Shown: in pieces, positions 1 through 8,870 of the stretch | Layout: each line of letters starts with the position of its first letter | Numbering within the stretch: position 1 is the stretch's first letter | NCBI GenBank assembly: GCA_018005585.1 | Contig: JAGMZX010000031.1 | Coordinates: forward strand, 13,606-46,403 | Source: Candidatus Hydrogenedentota bacterium | GTDB lineage: Bacteria; Hydrogenedentota; Hydrogenedentia; Hydrogenedentales; JAGMZX01 | Direction: 5' to 3' | Length of the DNA: 32,798 nucleotides | The notes under the pieces: model-generated | Seen by the model: the letters and a program-made list of their open reading frames with translations, nothing else | Databases searched by the model: none | Told to the model about the DNA's origin: nothing | Program-made: the position numbers and the translations under genes

Positions 1-126
1 GGTGAAGGAGAGGGTGAAGGAGAGGGTGAAGGAGAGGGTGAAGGAGAGGGTGAAGGAGAGGGTGAAGGAGAGGGTGAAGGAGAGGGTGAAGGAGAGGGTG
101 AAGGAGAGGGTGAAGGAGAGGGTGAA
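1..126 (+). repeat. Perfect 12-bp tandem repeat coding for Gly-Glu
   Basis: Ten back-to-back identical copies of ggtgaaggagag fill bases 1-120, with a partial eleventh (ggtgaa) to 126. Each unit encodes G-E-G-E in the frame of the downstream protein. The array touches the window edge, so its full length is unknown. Units of 12 bp change protein length but not frame. Long identical copies suggest recent slippage or unequal exchange and are a common place for assemblies to break. Confidence 0.97.
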
Positions 127-1137
127 GCTGTCGAACCGATCGATTGTGCGAATGCGACAGTCAAGGACAATCTGGGCGACGCCTCCGGCACCTCAATTGA
201 GATCGGGTATCTGGACCCCGCCGTCGGAGGCAGCGGCGGGTCATTGACGTTCACGTTTGACGTTCCTGAAGCCGTGGACCGGATTGTGATTCTGGGCAGT
301 GACGGCTACTTTGGCCTGGTTGCCGACCCGGGCACTTCCGCCACTCTGAATGTCAGCACGGCCGCCGACGGCTCACCCGGCGCAACGGCCGACGCCGTGA
401 CTTACACCGTGACCTACGAGATTGAGTCGCCGCAGGGGTCGGGCCAGTACGTAGCGGGCGATGACTGTGTCCTTGTCACGACGTGGGCGCCGCCGTCATG
501 CGAGGTCAATTTTGACCCGGCGACGCCTGTGCCCGGCGCAGCCGCGGAGATTAGCGTCGTGCTGCGGAACGCGCACTACGACGGCGTGAACGGCCGGTTT
601 GGGGTGCTGACGTCTGACGCGGCGGGCTGGACGGCCGACGTGCAGCTTGCCGCTGGAGCGCCGGGCCTCACGACCAGCGCAAATGCCGTGCAATACGACC
701 CGGCGTTCACGTGGCCAAGCTGGAACGCGCCGCAGCACGAGGGGTTGTACCAGGTGGCTGTCCCAGGCCCCGGCACGGACAATGCGAGCGAGTGCGCCAG
801 GCGGGCCGGCGAGACCCCGACGGGCATCCACACGTCCGACCGGAACGAAAACCACCGCATCGATCTCACGGAACTGCTGCGCGTGATTCAGTTTTACAAT
901 TCGGGCGGATTTCAGTGCGCGGCAGAGCCGGGCAGCACGGAAGACGGGTACGTGCCCGGTGCGGGCGGCAACCAGGGTTGCTCGCCGCATGACAGCGACT
1001 ACAATCCGGGCGGACCGGACTGGGATGTAGACATCGTAGAATTACTTCGGATAATACAATTCTACAACAGTGGTGGATACCATTATTGCCCGGGCGACGG
1101 CACGGAAGACGACTACTGCCCGGGGCTTGTGAATTAG
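1..1137 (+). CDS. Secreted protein with GEGE linker and two dockerin-like hands (5' partial)
   Basis: The reading frame is open from base 1 and its start lies outside the window; 378 residues are visible. It begins with a Gly-Glu tandem linker (about residues 1-42). A beta-rich region follows, resembling extracellular Ig/cohesin-type domains ('SLTFTFDVPEAVDRIVI' and later 'CEVNFDPATPVPGAAAEISV'). The C-terminus carries two EF-hand/dockerin-like units. The first, from about residue 280, reads DRNENHRIDLTELLRVIQFY. The second is DWDVDIVELLRIIQFYNSGG. Each ends in NSGG-[FY] followed by cysteine. D/N-rich loops followed by an amphipathic helix are the usual Ca2+-binding dockerin layout, so the tail may bind calcium or a partner on the cell surface; that role is inferred. 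A clear terminator follows the stop codon. An internal ATG at 244 is not needed because the frame continues upstream of it. Confidence 0.8.
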   Translation, partial: GEGEGEGEGEGEGEGEGEGEGEGEGEGEGEGEGEGEGEGEGEAVEPIDCANATVKDNLGDASGTSIEIGYLDPAVGGSGGSLTFTFDVPEAVDRIVILGSDGYFGLVADPGTSATLNVSTAADGSPGATADAVTYTVTYEIESPQGSGQYVAGDDCVLVTTWAPPSCEVNFDPATPVPGAAAEISVVLRNAHYDGVNGRFGVLTSDAAGWTADVQLAAGAPGLTTSANAVQYDPAFTWPSWNAPQHEGLYQVAVPGPGTDNASECARRAGETPTGIHTSDRNENHRIDLTELLRVIQFYNSGGFQCAAEPGSTEDGYVPGAGGNQGCSPHDSDYNPGGPDWDVDIVELLRIIQFYNSGGYHYCPGDGTEDDYCPGLVN

Positions 1138-1150
1138 GCGGCTTCGAAAT

Positions 1151-1200
1151 GATGCGTTTCCCCTCCCGCGGACGGTGAGGGAGGGGGCGCATCTTTTCTT
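1151..1200 (+). terminator. Rho-independent terminator after the dockerin-like gene
   Basis: A GATGCG...CCCCTCCC left arm pairs with GGGAGGGG...CGCATC (1179-1193) across a short loop. It is followed directly by a T-rich tail (1193-1200, tcttttctt). It sits 14 bases after the stop at 1137. Confidence 0.85.
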
Positions 1201-1209
1201 GTCGTCGGG

Positions 1210-1238
1210 TTGTGATTCCGGGGCCGCGCCCGTATAGT
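1210..1238 (+). promoter_or_regulatory. Sigma-70-like promoter for the SGNH-TPR gene
   Basis: TTGTGA (1210-1215), a 17-base spacer, then TATAGT (1233-1238). The boxes match 4/6 and 5/6 of the sigma-70 consensus. The implied start near 1245 leaves about 30 bases before the ATG at 1277. Confidence 0.5.
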
Positions 1239-1276
1239 TTTCTTCAAACCCATTGGGCTCAAGGTCAGCAAGCGTT

Positions 1277-4200
1277 ATGACCAACCAGACGACTTCCCCG
1301 CTGCCGCCGGCCCGGAATCCCGGCGCTCTGATGCGCGCGGCGCGGCGTCTCCTGTCCTGGGTTGTGGGTGTCCTGCTCATACCCGCCGTGATACTCGTGG
1401 GCCTTGAAGGGACCTTGCGCGCCGTCGGCTATGGCATGGATGTCGCGCCCTTCATCAAGAAGACGATCGACGGGCAAGTAGTGTATTTCCGCAACCGGGC
1501 GTTCATGGAACAATTCTACGGCCTACCCATCCCGCCGGACCTTTGGGAACCGGCGGCGTGGGCCATTACGGCCGAGAAGCCGGAGAATACCTGCCGCATC
1601 TTCGTGTTCGGCGAGTCCGCCGCAATGGGTTGGCCCTCTTATGAGTATTCCTTTTCGCGCATTCTGGAGATCATGCTCAAGAACAAGTATCCAGGTGCGC
1701 GCTTTGAGGTCTACAACGCGGCCTATGTCGCGCTGAACTCGCATGCATTGCGCCGCGTCGCGACCGCATGTGCCGCGTTTGACCCCGATCTCTATATTCT
1801 GTATGTCGGGAACAATGAGTTTGGGGGACCCTTCAGCGCCAATGCGATTGCCGCGAATGGCGACGTGCCGGATGCGGACCTGGTACAACTCTTCTTCGCA
1901 ATGACTGAATTCCGCGTTTTCCAGCTGTTGCGGGCGCTGCATGAGCAAGTGTTTGGCGCGCAACCGGCGGACACTTTCGTTATTTCCGGAGAAGCGATTG
2001 CGAATTTGCGCATTACGCAGCCCGGGGTCGAAAAGATATACGGGAATTTTGCCGCTAATCTCGAAGCGATGTGCCGGACGGCGCACCGGGCGGGCGGGCG
2101 CACGCTGCTCGCGACGGTAGGCGCGAATCTACGCCACTGGTCGCCGAAAGACTCCGCACATTATCGTGAACTGTCGCCCGAGCAACTGGCCCAGTGGGAC
2201 CAGGCTTTTGCCGAGGGCCGGAACTTGCAGGAGCAGGGCAAGTTCCGGGAAGCGCTTTCCGCTTATCAGCAGGCGCTGGGTCTCGACGACACCTATGCCG
2301 AACTGCGCTTCCGCGTGGCGCAATGCTACTGGGAATTGGGGGAGTACGATCAGGCGCGCGAGCACTTCACGGCGGCGCTGGACTGGGATGGATTCTTCTG
2401 GGCGCGCAGCAAGACGCGACACGGCCAGATCATCCGGGAAACGGCCGCGCGTTTCGCTAGCGAAGACGTGACGCTGGTTGATGTTGCGGGGGCGCTCGCC
2501 GCAGTGAGCCCTCATGGCGTAGTAGGGGCGGAATTCTATCCCGACTCCTGCCACAGCAATTTTGAGGGGAGCTATTTCATTGCGAAAGCGCTGTTCGACG
2601 ACTTGCGCCCCGTGCTGCCCGAATGGATAGTCGCACACGAGAACACGGCTGCGGACGAGTTGTCCGCGGCGCGCTGTGCGGAACTGCTCGGCTATTTCAG
2701 CCGGATTCAAGACCTGCAGGCCGTGCTCGACGGGAATAAGGCCGCGGGCGTCGGCTCACTGCCGTATCTCGAGGAGCAGACCGCCGCATTGCACGACGAA
2801 CTGACTCCGCCGTCGCTGGAAGAGCAGTCAGAAACCCTGCGGCATTCGCTTGAGGAGTTCGGCGAAGACTATTTTCTGCGGGCGCGTTATGTCAACGCGC
2901 TCTTGCAGATCGGCAAGGTCCAGGAAGCGAAGGAGCAGGCGCGTCTCGTGGCCGAGCATCATCCGTACCGGCCGCGCGGCTATCGGCTTCTGGGCGAGTG
3001 TCTGGCCGGTGAGGGCGATTACCGGGGGGCAATTGCATATTGCGAACAAGCGCTGGCGCTATGCCCGGAGGACCCCGATACGCTGACCCTGTACAGCCAC
3101 TGCCTTCATACGGACGGGCAGGACGCACGCGCGTTGGCCGTGTTGCGTGACGCAATCGCAAAATTCCCGACGTTTGGTCCACTGCGCGGGGCGGAGGGGG
3201 ACCTGCTGCTCGCGATGAACCAACAAGGAGAAGCCATGCAGGCCTATCGTGCGGCCATCGAGGCGCAGCCCGAAAACCCGTTCTATTGCGAGAAACTCGC
3301 GTCTATTTACTTGAAACGCGGCGATTGCGCAGGCTTAATCGAAGAATGGCGACGCGCTACCGCGGAGCATCCGGAATCCGCGCTGGCGTGGATGTTCCTG
3401 GGCCGCGCACACGTGGCCGCAGGCGACCCGGAGGCGGCCTTTCAGGCCTATATACAGGCTGCAGCCCTTGGCCCGTCTGACATCGGTCTCAACGCCTCGA
3501 TGGCCGCCGAATTCCTTGCCCTCGGCCGCGCATTTCTGGACAGGGAAGCGCCGCAACGGGCTCTGGAAACAGTCCGTGAGGCGAGAGCGTTGCGCCCCGA
3601 CCCTGTAGCGCTTGCCGTCCTGGAGGCGGATGCCTGGATTCAGGCGGGAGAACCGGAACGTGCGGAAGCAGTGTATCTCGAGACGGCGCGGGAACACCCG
3701 TGGGAGTATGACCTGCTGGACCGCTTGGTGGCTTTCTATCGACAGCGCGACGCGCTGCGGGATTGCGCCCGGATGCTCGAATCGCTGGCGCGTGAACGGC
3801 CTGATGAGCCCATGCCGCGGCTTTTCTTGGGATTGGTCCTGGGACAGACCGGGGACGAAATCGGTGCCGAGCAGGCGCTTCGCAACGCTTGCGCTCTTGC
3901 GCCGAAAGACGCACGGTGTACAACGGCGCTGACGACGTTGTTGGCGCGGCGCGTGCAAGCGCGGGCAGCGCGTGGGAATCCACAGGAAGCGGCCAGTCTC
4001 TGTCTTGATGCCTTGGGCGAATTCCCGGAGAGCGATTTGCTTTGTGCGGTCTTGTACAGGCTGTTTCCGGCAGGACAAGGAGACGAGGCGCGCATCGCCG
4101 CATTCGAGGAGGCTGCTGCGCGTTATCCAGACTCGCAGACCGTTCGCCGGTACCTGGGAGCGGCGCAACGAAAGGACACGACGGGGCCGCCGCCACCGCC

Positions 4201-4930
4201 GCCCCTGCTGGCCGGTGGCGGAACGGGTGGAAAGATGACCGCGAGGGCGAAAGAAGCAAGTCGCGCAGGGCGCCTCGAAGAGGCTCTCGAACTGTTTGAG
4301 CAGGTGCGGCAGGCATCGCCCGGCAACCCGGAGGCTGTTCTCTACATGGTGGATGTCCTGGTCGCGCTGGGACGCACATCGGAAGCGGTCAATAGGTGTC
4401 TTGCGGCGCTGCGCGAGTCGCCCGTTGGCGAAATGACGTTTCCGGTCAAGACCCGGCTGGGCTCGCTCTATCTGGAGACGGGCCGCTTGGAGGAGGCCCT
4501 GACGACCCTGAGCGAAGTGGCCGATGCGTATCCCCACCGGGTGCTGCCCTTCTTGAACCTGGGCCGGGCATACGCCGACGCGCAGCGCGGGGAGGAGGGC
4601 ATCGCCCGCTTCGAAGCACTGATCGCTCAACAACCGGACCAGCCTGGCGGCTATATGGGTCTTGCAGGCGCTTACGAGCGCATGGGGCGGCAGGAAGAGG
4701 CGCTGCGTTACTTTCAGGATGCCGCGGCGCGCGCGTCGCAGGACAAAGTCACCGCGCTTGTTGCCTTGGGCAAGGCATTCGAGCGCGTGGGGCGGCTTAA
4801 CGACGCTTGCCAGGCGTATCGCGACGCGCTGCTGGTTGATCCCGCTAACGTACCCGTGGCGGACATGCTTCGGGACGCAACGGCGCGCGCGACCACGGGG
4901 CCTGAAGCCTCCGAAGCACCGAAACCCTGA
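1277..4930 (+). CDS. Membrane-anchored SGNH/GDSL hydrolase-like protein with many TPRs
   Basis: 1217 residues from ATG 1277. A TTG 24 bases upstream is possible, but it would lie almost at the predicted transcript start. An N-terminal hydrophobic segment (about residues 18-40, LLSWVVGVLLIPAVILVGLE) suggests a membrane anchor with the bulk outside the cytoplasm. The SGNH fold is marked by F-G-E-S114, the Y-V-G-N-N-E block (N179/N180) and D423-S-C-H426, which fit the nucleophile, oxyanion and Asp-His positions. Two TPR units (about residues 310-380) lie between these blocks. After residue 500 the protein is almost entirely TPR, broken by a poly-proline/glycine hinge near residue 970. SGNH proteins hydrolyse esters or act on polysaccharide acyl groups; TPRs bind proteins. 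The substrate is unknown. A role in envelope polysaccharide modification or scaffolding is inference. Confidence 0.8.
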   Translation: MTNQTTSPLPPARNPGALMRAARRLLSWVVGVLLIPAVILVGLEGTLRAVGYGMDVAPFIKKTIDGQVVYFRNRAFMEQFYGLPIPPDLWEPAAWAITAEKPENTCRIFVFGESAAMGWPSYEYSFSRILEIMLKNKYPGARFEVYNAAYVALNSHALRRVATACAAFDPDLYILYVGNNEFGGPFSANAIAANGDVPDADLVQLFFAMTEFRVFQLLRALHEQVFGAQPADTFVISGEAIANLRITQPGVEKIYGNFAANLEAMCRTAHRAGGRTLLATVGANLRHWSPKDSAHYRELSPEQLAQWDQAFAEGRNLQEQGKFREALSAYQQALGLDDTYAELRFRVAQCYWELGEYDQAREHFTAALDWDGFFWARSKTRHGQIIRETAARFASEDVTLVDVAGALAAVSPHGVVGAEFYPDSCHSNFEGSYFIAKALFDDLRPVLPEWIVAHENTAADELSAARCAELLGYFSRIQDLQAVLDGNKAAGVGSLPYLEEQTAALHDELTPPSLEEQSETLRHSLEEFGEDYFLRARYVNALLQIGKVQEAKEQARLVAEHHPYRPRGYRLLGECLAGEGDYRGAIAYCEQALALCPEDPDTLTLYSHCLHTDGQDARALAVLRDAIAKFPTFGPLRGAEGDLLLAMNQQGEAMQAYRAAIEAQPENPFYCEKLASIYLKRGDCAGLIEEWRRATAEHPESALAWMFLGRAHVAAGDPEAAFQAYIQAAALGPSDIGLNASMAAEFLALGRAFLDREAPQRALETVREARALRPDPVALAVLEADAWIQAGEPERAEAVYLETAREHPWEYDLLDRLVAFYRQRDALRDCARMLESLARERPDEPMPRLFLGLVLGQTGDEIGAEQALRNACALAPKDARCTTALTTLLARRVQARAARGNPQEAASLCLDALGEFPESDLLCAVLYRLFPAGQGDEARIAAFEEAAARYPDSQTVRRYLGAAQRKDTTGPPPPPPLLAGGGTGGKMTARAKEASRAGRLEEALELFEQVRQASPGNPEAVLYMVDVLVALGRTSEAVNRCLAALRESPVGEMTFPVKTRLGSLYLETGRLEEALTTLSEVADAYPHRVLPFLNLGRAYADAQRGEEGIARFEALIAQQPDQPGGYMGLAGAYERMGRQEEALRYFQDAAARASQDKVTALVALGKAFERVGRLNDACQAYRDALLVDPANVPVADMLRDATARATTGPEASEAPKP

Positions 4931-4990
4931 TTGCGGTTCGCGCGCCGCGGTTTTTGCAGTGCTGCGCCGGGGCCGTGCTATGCTGCGCCC

Positions 4991-6394
4991 ATGGAGAAGA
5001 CGCCGCGCGAAATCCTGGAATTGCAGGCGGTGCTTGACAGCATGGCCGACGGCGTCATGGTCATGGACGCCGGCCGGCGCATCCGCCGCTGGAACCGCGC
5101 GATGGAACGGCTTACCGGCTACACGGCGGCGGAGGCGCTGGGCCAGTCCTGCGCGTTCCTGCGTCATGACCGGCCCCAGATCGAGGGCCGCATTCTGGGC
5201 TTCATCGATTGCGGCGCGGCCATCGAGGGCAGGGTGGAAGGCGAAGAGGTTTTCGTTCGGCGCAAGGACGGGGTTGAGGCGCCGCTGCTGGTGTCGGCGC
5301 GCGTGTTGCGAGACGAGCGGGGCGAGACCGTCGGGAGCGTGACGACCTTCACGGATTTGTCGCGCTTGCGCGAACTACAACGCGAGAACCGGTTGCTTCG
5401 CGAGGAAGCGCGCGAAATCGCCGCGTTTCACAACATCGTTGGCCGCGGCGCGCGCATGCGCGAGGTGTTCCGGCTCATTGAACTCGCCGCGGCGTCCGAG
5501 GAGACCGTGCTCATCCTGGGCGAAACCGGCGCGGGCAAGGAACTCGTGGCGCGGGCGACCCATCATCACAGCGCCCGCAAGGATGGCCCCCTGGTTACGG
5601 TAAACTGCACTGCGCTGTCCGAGCCGTTGCTGGAGAGCGAACTGTTCGGGCACGTGCGCGGTGCATTCACCGGCGCCATCCACGACAAGGTAGGGCGATT
5701 TGAGAGCGCGCACGGCGGCACGCTATTCCTTGACGAGGTGGGCGAGATGCCGCCGGTCATCCAGGTCAAGCTGCTGCGCGTATTGCAGGAGCGGACCATT
5801 GAGCGCGTGGGCGAGAGTCTCACGCGCCGCGTGGACGTGCGGGTTATCGCGGCGACGCACCGTGACCTGACGGCGCTCGCGCGCGAGGGTCTGTTCCGGG
5901 AGGACCTGTACTACCGGCTCAAGGTTTTCCCGATACACCTGCCGCCGTTGCGCGAGCGCAAGGAGGACATCGGCCCGCTGACGGAGCATTTCGTGCGCCT
6001 GTTTCGCGAGCGGACGGGCAAGGCCATTACAGGCCTGACGCCGGATGCGATGCGGATGGTGATGGACCACGCATGGCCGGGCAACGTGCGCGAACTGGAA
6101 AACGCGATTGCACACGGGTTCGTGACCTGCGCCGGGGGGCTGATCGGCCCCTTCGACCTGCCGGTCGAGTTGCGGCGTGCCGGGGTATGCGCGGCAGAGC
6201 CCGAGAATGCGCGGCGCGCGGCGTACGAGGGTCCTGCGCGGCGCGGGAAGGTTACGCGCGATGTGTTGGTGCAGGCGCTGGAAGCAACCGGCTGGAACAA
6301 GGCCGAGGCCGCGCGGCGGCTGGGCATGGACCGCACGTCGGTGTGGCGTCACATGAAAGCGCTGGGCGTGCCGCTGCGGCCTGAGCCGCCCTGA
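4991..6394 (+). CDS. PAS-containing sigma-54-dependent transcriptional activator
   Basis: 467 residues from ATG 4991. The open frame reaches back to a TTG at 4931, but the PAS homology begins only after the ATG. Domains: PAS sensor (about 8-125), a short coiled linker (128-145), AAA+ sigma-54 interaction module (148-380) and a Fis-type helix-turn-helix (421-460). Visible motifs are Walker A GETGAGKE (177-184), the sigma-54 contact loop GAFTGA (224-229), Walker B LFLDEVGE and the WPGNVREL segment. All key residues are present, so it should be an active ATPase that remodels sigma-54 holoenzyme at -24/-12 promoters. There is no receiver domain; the signal presumably enters through PAS (ligand, redox or a partner kinase). 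It follows the SGNH-TPR gene by 60 bases, so co-transcription is possible. Its targets are unknown; I found no convincing -24/-12 promoter in the intergenic regions I checked. Confidence 0.95.
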   Translation: MEKTPREILELQAVLDSMADGVMVMDAGRRIRRWNRAMERLTGYTAAEALGQSCAFLRHDRPQIEGRILGFIDCGAAIEGRVEGEEVFVRRKDGVEAPLLVSARVLRDERGETVGSVTTFTDLSRLRELQRENRLLREEAREIAAFHNIVGRGARMREVFRLIELAAASEETVLILGETGAGKELVARATHHHSARKDGPLVTVNCTALSEPLLESELFGHVRGAFTGAIHDKVGRFESAHGGTLFLDEVGEMPPVIQVKLLRVLQERTIERVGESLTRRVDVRVIAATHRDLTALAREGLFREDLYYRLKVFPIHLPPLRERKEDIGPLTEHFVRLFRERTGKAITGLTPDAMRMVMDHAWPGNVRELENAIAHGFVTCAGGLIGPFDLPVELRRAGVCAAEPENARRAAYEGPARRGKVTRDVLVQALEATGWNKAEAARRLGMDRTSVWRHMKALGVPLRPEPP

Positions 6395-6471
6395 AGAAGC
6401 CGGGGCAAGTGAACCAAAATCGCGCCCGGGGTATGGTATACGCAGCAAACCGCAAGTTTGGGAGATGAACC

Positions 6472-7146
6472 ATGCGAAACCTGTTCGGGATGGGATTGTT
6501 CTTGGCCGTGGTCCTGGTGCTGGCCCTTTACGGATGTTCGCAGCCGGCCCCGCCGCCTGCGGGGGCGACCGACAACGCCGCGCCGCCGCCTGACGCGGCT
6601 CCCGCTGCGGCGCCCACGGGCGCGCCGGCCGCGGTTGCGGGGCCGCTGCTCAGTGCGGAAGGCACGGCGAAACGTAACGGGCTCGAACTCGCGCTGCACA
6701 CGGCCTGCGCCGTGTGGCACCGGCGTGAACAGACCCTGCGCGTTACGCTGTATCCGTTTGAGCTCACGGACGACGAGCGGAACCAGGTGATTGGAGGCGC
6801 CGATATCGAGGCGCTGCGCAAGGTCAAACCCAACCCAAATCCGGATGTCTGGAGCACGAGCAAGCCCCACGCCGAAATACTCTTGCGTTTCAAGGCGGGC
6901 GCACCGAAACTGGATTTGTCGAACATCGAAGATTTGCGTATGGGATTCACGGACTTCGATGCGGAACCGACCGTCTCGGCGAGCCAAGTATACGTGCGGC
7001 CCGAGACCGAATACCTGCAGTCGCTGTCTGTTTCCGGCACGGCGGAAGGCGACACGGCGCAATTATCGTTTGTGACGCCGGCGGGCAAAGACCAGCGCGG
7101 CGCGGTCACCGTGCGCGTGGATACGGTCATTGTGAAGGTCCAATAA
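6472..7146 (+). CDS. Putative lipoprotein, function unknown
   Basis: 224 residues, ATG preceded by a GGGAGA ribosome site. The N-terminus is a lipoprotein signal: a hydrophobic stretch ending L-A-L-Y-G-C22, so lipidation at Cys22 is expected. Tyr at -2 of the lipobox is a little unusual. A proline/alanine-rich low-complexity linker (about 24-55) leads to a folded C-terminal region of about 165 residues rich in beta-type sequence, with no motif I recognise. It is probably held on the outer membrane or periplasmic face. The GNAT gene starts 16 bases downstream, so the two probably share a transcript. Confidence 0.75.
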   Translation: MRNLFGMGLFLAVVLVLALYGCSQPAPPPAGATDNAAPPPDAAPAAAPTGAPAAVAGPLLSAEGTAKRNGLELALHTACAVWHRREQTLRVTLYPFELTDDERNQVIGGADIEALRKVKPNPNPDVWSTSKPHAEILLRFKAGAPKLDLSNIEDLRMGFTDFDAEPTVSASQVYVRPETEYLQSLSVSGTAEGDTAQLSFVTPAGKDQRGAVTVRVDTVIVKVQ

Positions 7147-7162
7147 GCCGCGGGGAAGTCTC

Positions 7163-7783
7163 ATGGAAGTCGTCCCGTTGACTCCCGGCGCCTATGCTGC
7201 CGCCGGGGCGGTAACCGCGCGCGCGTTCGCGGACGACCCGCTGATGCGGTTCATGCTGCCCGACGCTGGGGCGCGTCAGCGGCAATTGGCGTGGATTCAC
7301 GCGCGATGGTTTCGCGTCGTGGCGCCGCTCGGCGGCAATTTCACCACTTGCGGCGGCGAAGGCGTTGCGGTGTGGTGGCCGCCGGGCGGGCGCGAGCGCA
7401 TCACGTTCTGGCGTATCGCGTGCGCGGGCCTGCTGGGAACGCCGCTCCGCGTCGGTTGGCGGGCCATGCGCCGGATGCAGCATTCCTATGAGGACGTCGA
7501 GTCGCACGCGGCCGCGTTTCAGGCGCCCTATTGGTACCTGGATATTCTGGCCGTGGACCCGCCACACCAGGGCAAGGGTGCGGGCGGGTCGCTGATCCAC
7601 CGGGTTACGCAGCAGGCCGACGCCGGGCGTCTCCGGTGCTACGTGATCACGCATAATCCGCGCAATGTGGCCTATTACGAGCGCTTCGGGTTTCGGTTGA
7701 TGCGCGAGACTCCGCTCGCCCCGGAGGTACGGACGTTCTCGCTGGGCCGCGAGCCGGAACCCGCGGCCCTTGCGCGAGGATGA
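7163..7783 (+). CDS. GNAT-family N-acetyltransferase
   Basis: 206 residues, ATG with ggggaag upstream. The acetyl-CoA-binding motif A is visible in the C-terminal half: LAVDPPHQGKGAGGSLI (about residues 130-146), matching the family V-x-P-x-x-Q-G-x-G-x-G pattern. It is followed by the terminal N-P-R-N-V-A-Y-Y-E-R-F-G-F segment that forms the last strand-helix of GNAT enzymes. Such enzymes move an acetyl group from acetyl-CoA to an amine of a small molecule, peptide or antibiotic. The substrate cannot be read from sequence. It ends 12 bases before the convergent pilin gene. Confidence 0.9.
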   Translation: MEVVPLTPGAYAAAGAVTARAFADDPLMRFMLPDAGARQRQLAWIHARWFRVVAPLGGNFTTCGGEGVAVWWPPGGRERITFWRIACAGLLGTPLRVGWRAMRRMQHSYEDVESHAAAFQAPYWYLDILAVDPPHQGKGAGGSLIHRVTQQADAGRLRCYVITHNPRNVAYYERFGFRLMRETPLAPEVRTFSLGREPEPAALARG

Positions 7784-7795
7784 GCAGCCCCGCCG

Positions 7796-8653
7796 TTAGA
7801 ACAAGAACGACAGCAACATGCCCAGCGTGTCCGCCGGGAATTCGCTCGGCCAGCGCAGGTATCGCACGTGGCCATCCAGGTACAGGCAGTTGCCGCCGCC
7901 CGGCACGTGATTGAACGTCTCGGCCTTGCCGTACACCGCGATCTCGTCCCAAGTGATGGGTATCTCGCTCGCGGCCTTCGCGCTTGCCGCGGGATTGTTG
8001 ATGTCCGTGATGAAGAAGCGCTCGATGCCCATCCGCAGACGGGGGACCGGCCCCAGATCATTCATTTTGTCTTCTATGGTGTACGTGCCGCTTACCAGCT
8101 TGTCGTAGACCGCATCGACCAGTTCCGGATTCAGGAAGGCGAGGATCGTGCCCAGGTCATTGATGCTCACGGATGCCGGGTCCTCGGGGACCACGCCGCC
8201 GGGGCGTACCACCGCGTGCCGGCAGAACGCCCAGCCCAGATAGTAGTAGCTGCCCCGCGCCAGCCGGCATGGCTCCACGGGTTCGTCCAAATCATTGTTC
8301 CGGTGGAATGCCTTCCGCACTTCGGCATGGTCGCTGTCTGACGGGCAGACACAGATGTCCGGGTCGTTCAGGTACTCGGGGTAGACCATTGGCCCGTCGA
8401 ACGAGCAGTCCTTGGCGATATTGCCGCCGCAATCGTAGAGCTTCATCGGCGGGAAGAGCTCGCCCGGGTCTTCGTTCGCGTACATGTTGAAGACCAGGCC
8501 CAGTTCCTTGAGATTGTTCTGGCAACTGGCCCGCCGTGCGGACTCGCGCACCCGCGCCAGCGCCGGCAAGAGAATGGCGGCCAGAATGCCGATGATCGCA
8601 ATGACGACCAATAGCTCTATGAGTGTGAATCCCTTGATACGCAACATGCTCAT
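7796..8653 (-). CDS. Prepilin-like protein with H-x10-DG C-terminal motif
   Basis: 285 residues from the ATG at 8653, which has a strong AGGAGGA ribosome site upstream; the frame extends 27 codons further but that segment overlaps the promoter. The N-terminus is a class-III prepilin signal: [14 protein letters not shown], with Glu at position 5 of the mature form and a hydrophobic helix, so processing and methylation by PilD-type peptidase are expected. The C-terminus has [16 protein letters not shown], a one-residue-longer form of the H-x9-DG motif that marks the large pseudopilin families of Planctomycetota and relatives. Ten cysteines are spread through the globular part. These proteins occur in many copies per genome and most have no known function. 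Confidence 0.9.
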   Translation of the reverse strand: MSMLRIKGFTLIELLVVIAIIGILAAILLPALARVRESARRASCQNNLKELGLVFNMYANEDPGELFPPMKLYDCGGNIAKDCSFDGPMVYPEYLNDPDICVCPSDSDHAEVRKAFHRNNDLDEPVEPCRLARGSYYYLGWAFCRHAVVRPGGVVPEDPASVSINDLGTILAFLNPELVDAVYDKLVSGTYTIEDKMNDLGPVPRLRMGIERFFITDINNPAASAKAASEIPITWDEIAVYGKAETFNHVPGGGNCLYLDGHVRYLRWPSEFPADTLGMLLSFLF

Positions 8654-8706
8654 GATAAGTCCTCCTGCGTTTACCTTCGAGGCAACTTCTTCGCAGCCCC
8701 CCTTTG

Positions 8707-8734
8707 AGTATACCTCACCGCCGTTGAGGTGCAA
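8707..8734 (-). promoter_or_regulatory. Promoter of the prepilin-like gene with an inverted repeat in its spacer
   Basis: On the minus strand TTGCAC (8734-8729) and TATACT (8712-8707) are separated by 16 bases. The spacer side carries CCTCA...TGAGG (8713-8717 with 8725-8729), a 5-bp inverted repeat that could be an operator. The -10 box matches 5/6 of consensus and the -35 only 3/6, which would fit an activated promoter. Confidence 0.4.
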
Positions 8735-8737
8735 AGG

Positions 8738-8769
8738 CCCATTATCTGTCTGGAAGTTATCCCATTATC
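8738..8769. repeat. Two direct CCCATTATC repeats upstream of the prepilin promoter
   Basis: CCCATTATC occurs at 8738-8746 and again at 8761-8769, a period of 23 bases (about two helical turns). Both lie just upstream of the minus-strand -35 box of the prepilin-like gene. This is the geometry of tandem activator sites; the binding protein is unknown. Confidence 0.6.
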
Positions 8770-8870
8770 CATATGACGGGCAGAATTGCACGTTCGATAG
8801 GAAGATACCGCTTAAAGAGCCGGGTCGCCTTGCCCGCGCTTCGTAGGGGCGAGGCGTGCATCCGCGGAAT

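Noticed and set aside
3335-5167. A 610-codon open frame on the minus strand opposite the SGNH-TPR gene
   Set aside because: It mirrors a well-supported coding gene in high-GC DNA, has an Arg/Pro/Ala-rich composition typical of antisense frames, and shows no recognisable domain.
8654-8870. A -24/-12 (sigma-54) promoter for the prepilin gene, suggested by the nearby sigma-54 activator
   Set aside because: No TGGCAC-N5-TTGC type element was found on the minus strand there; a sigma-70-like pair fits better.
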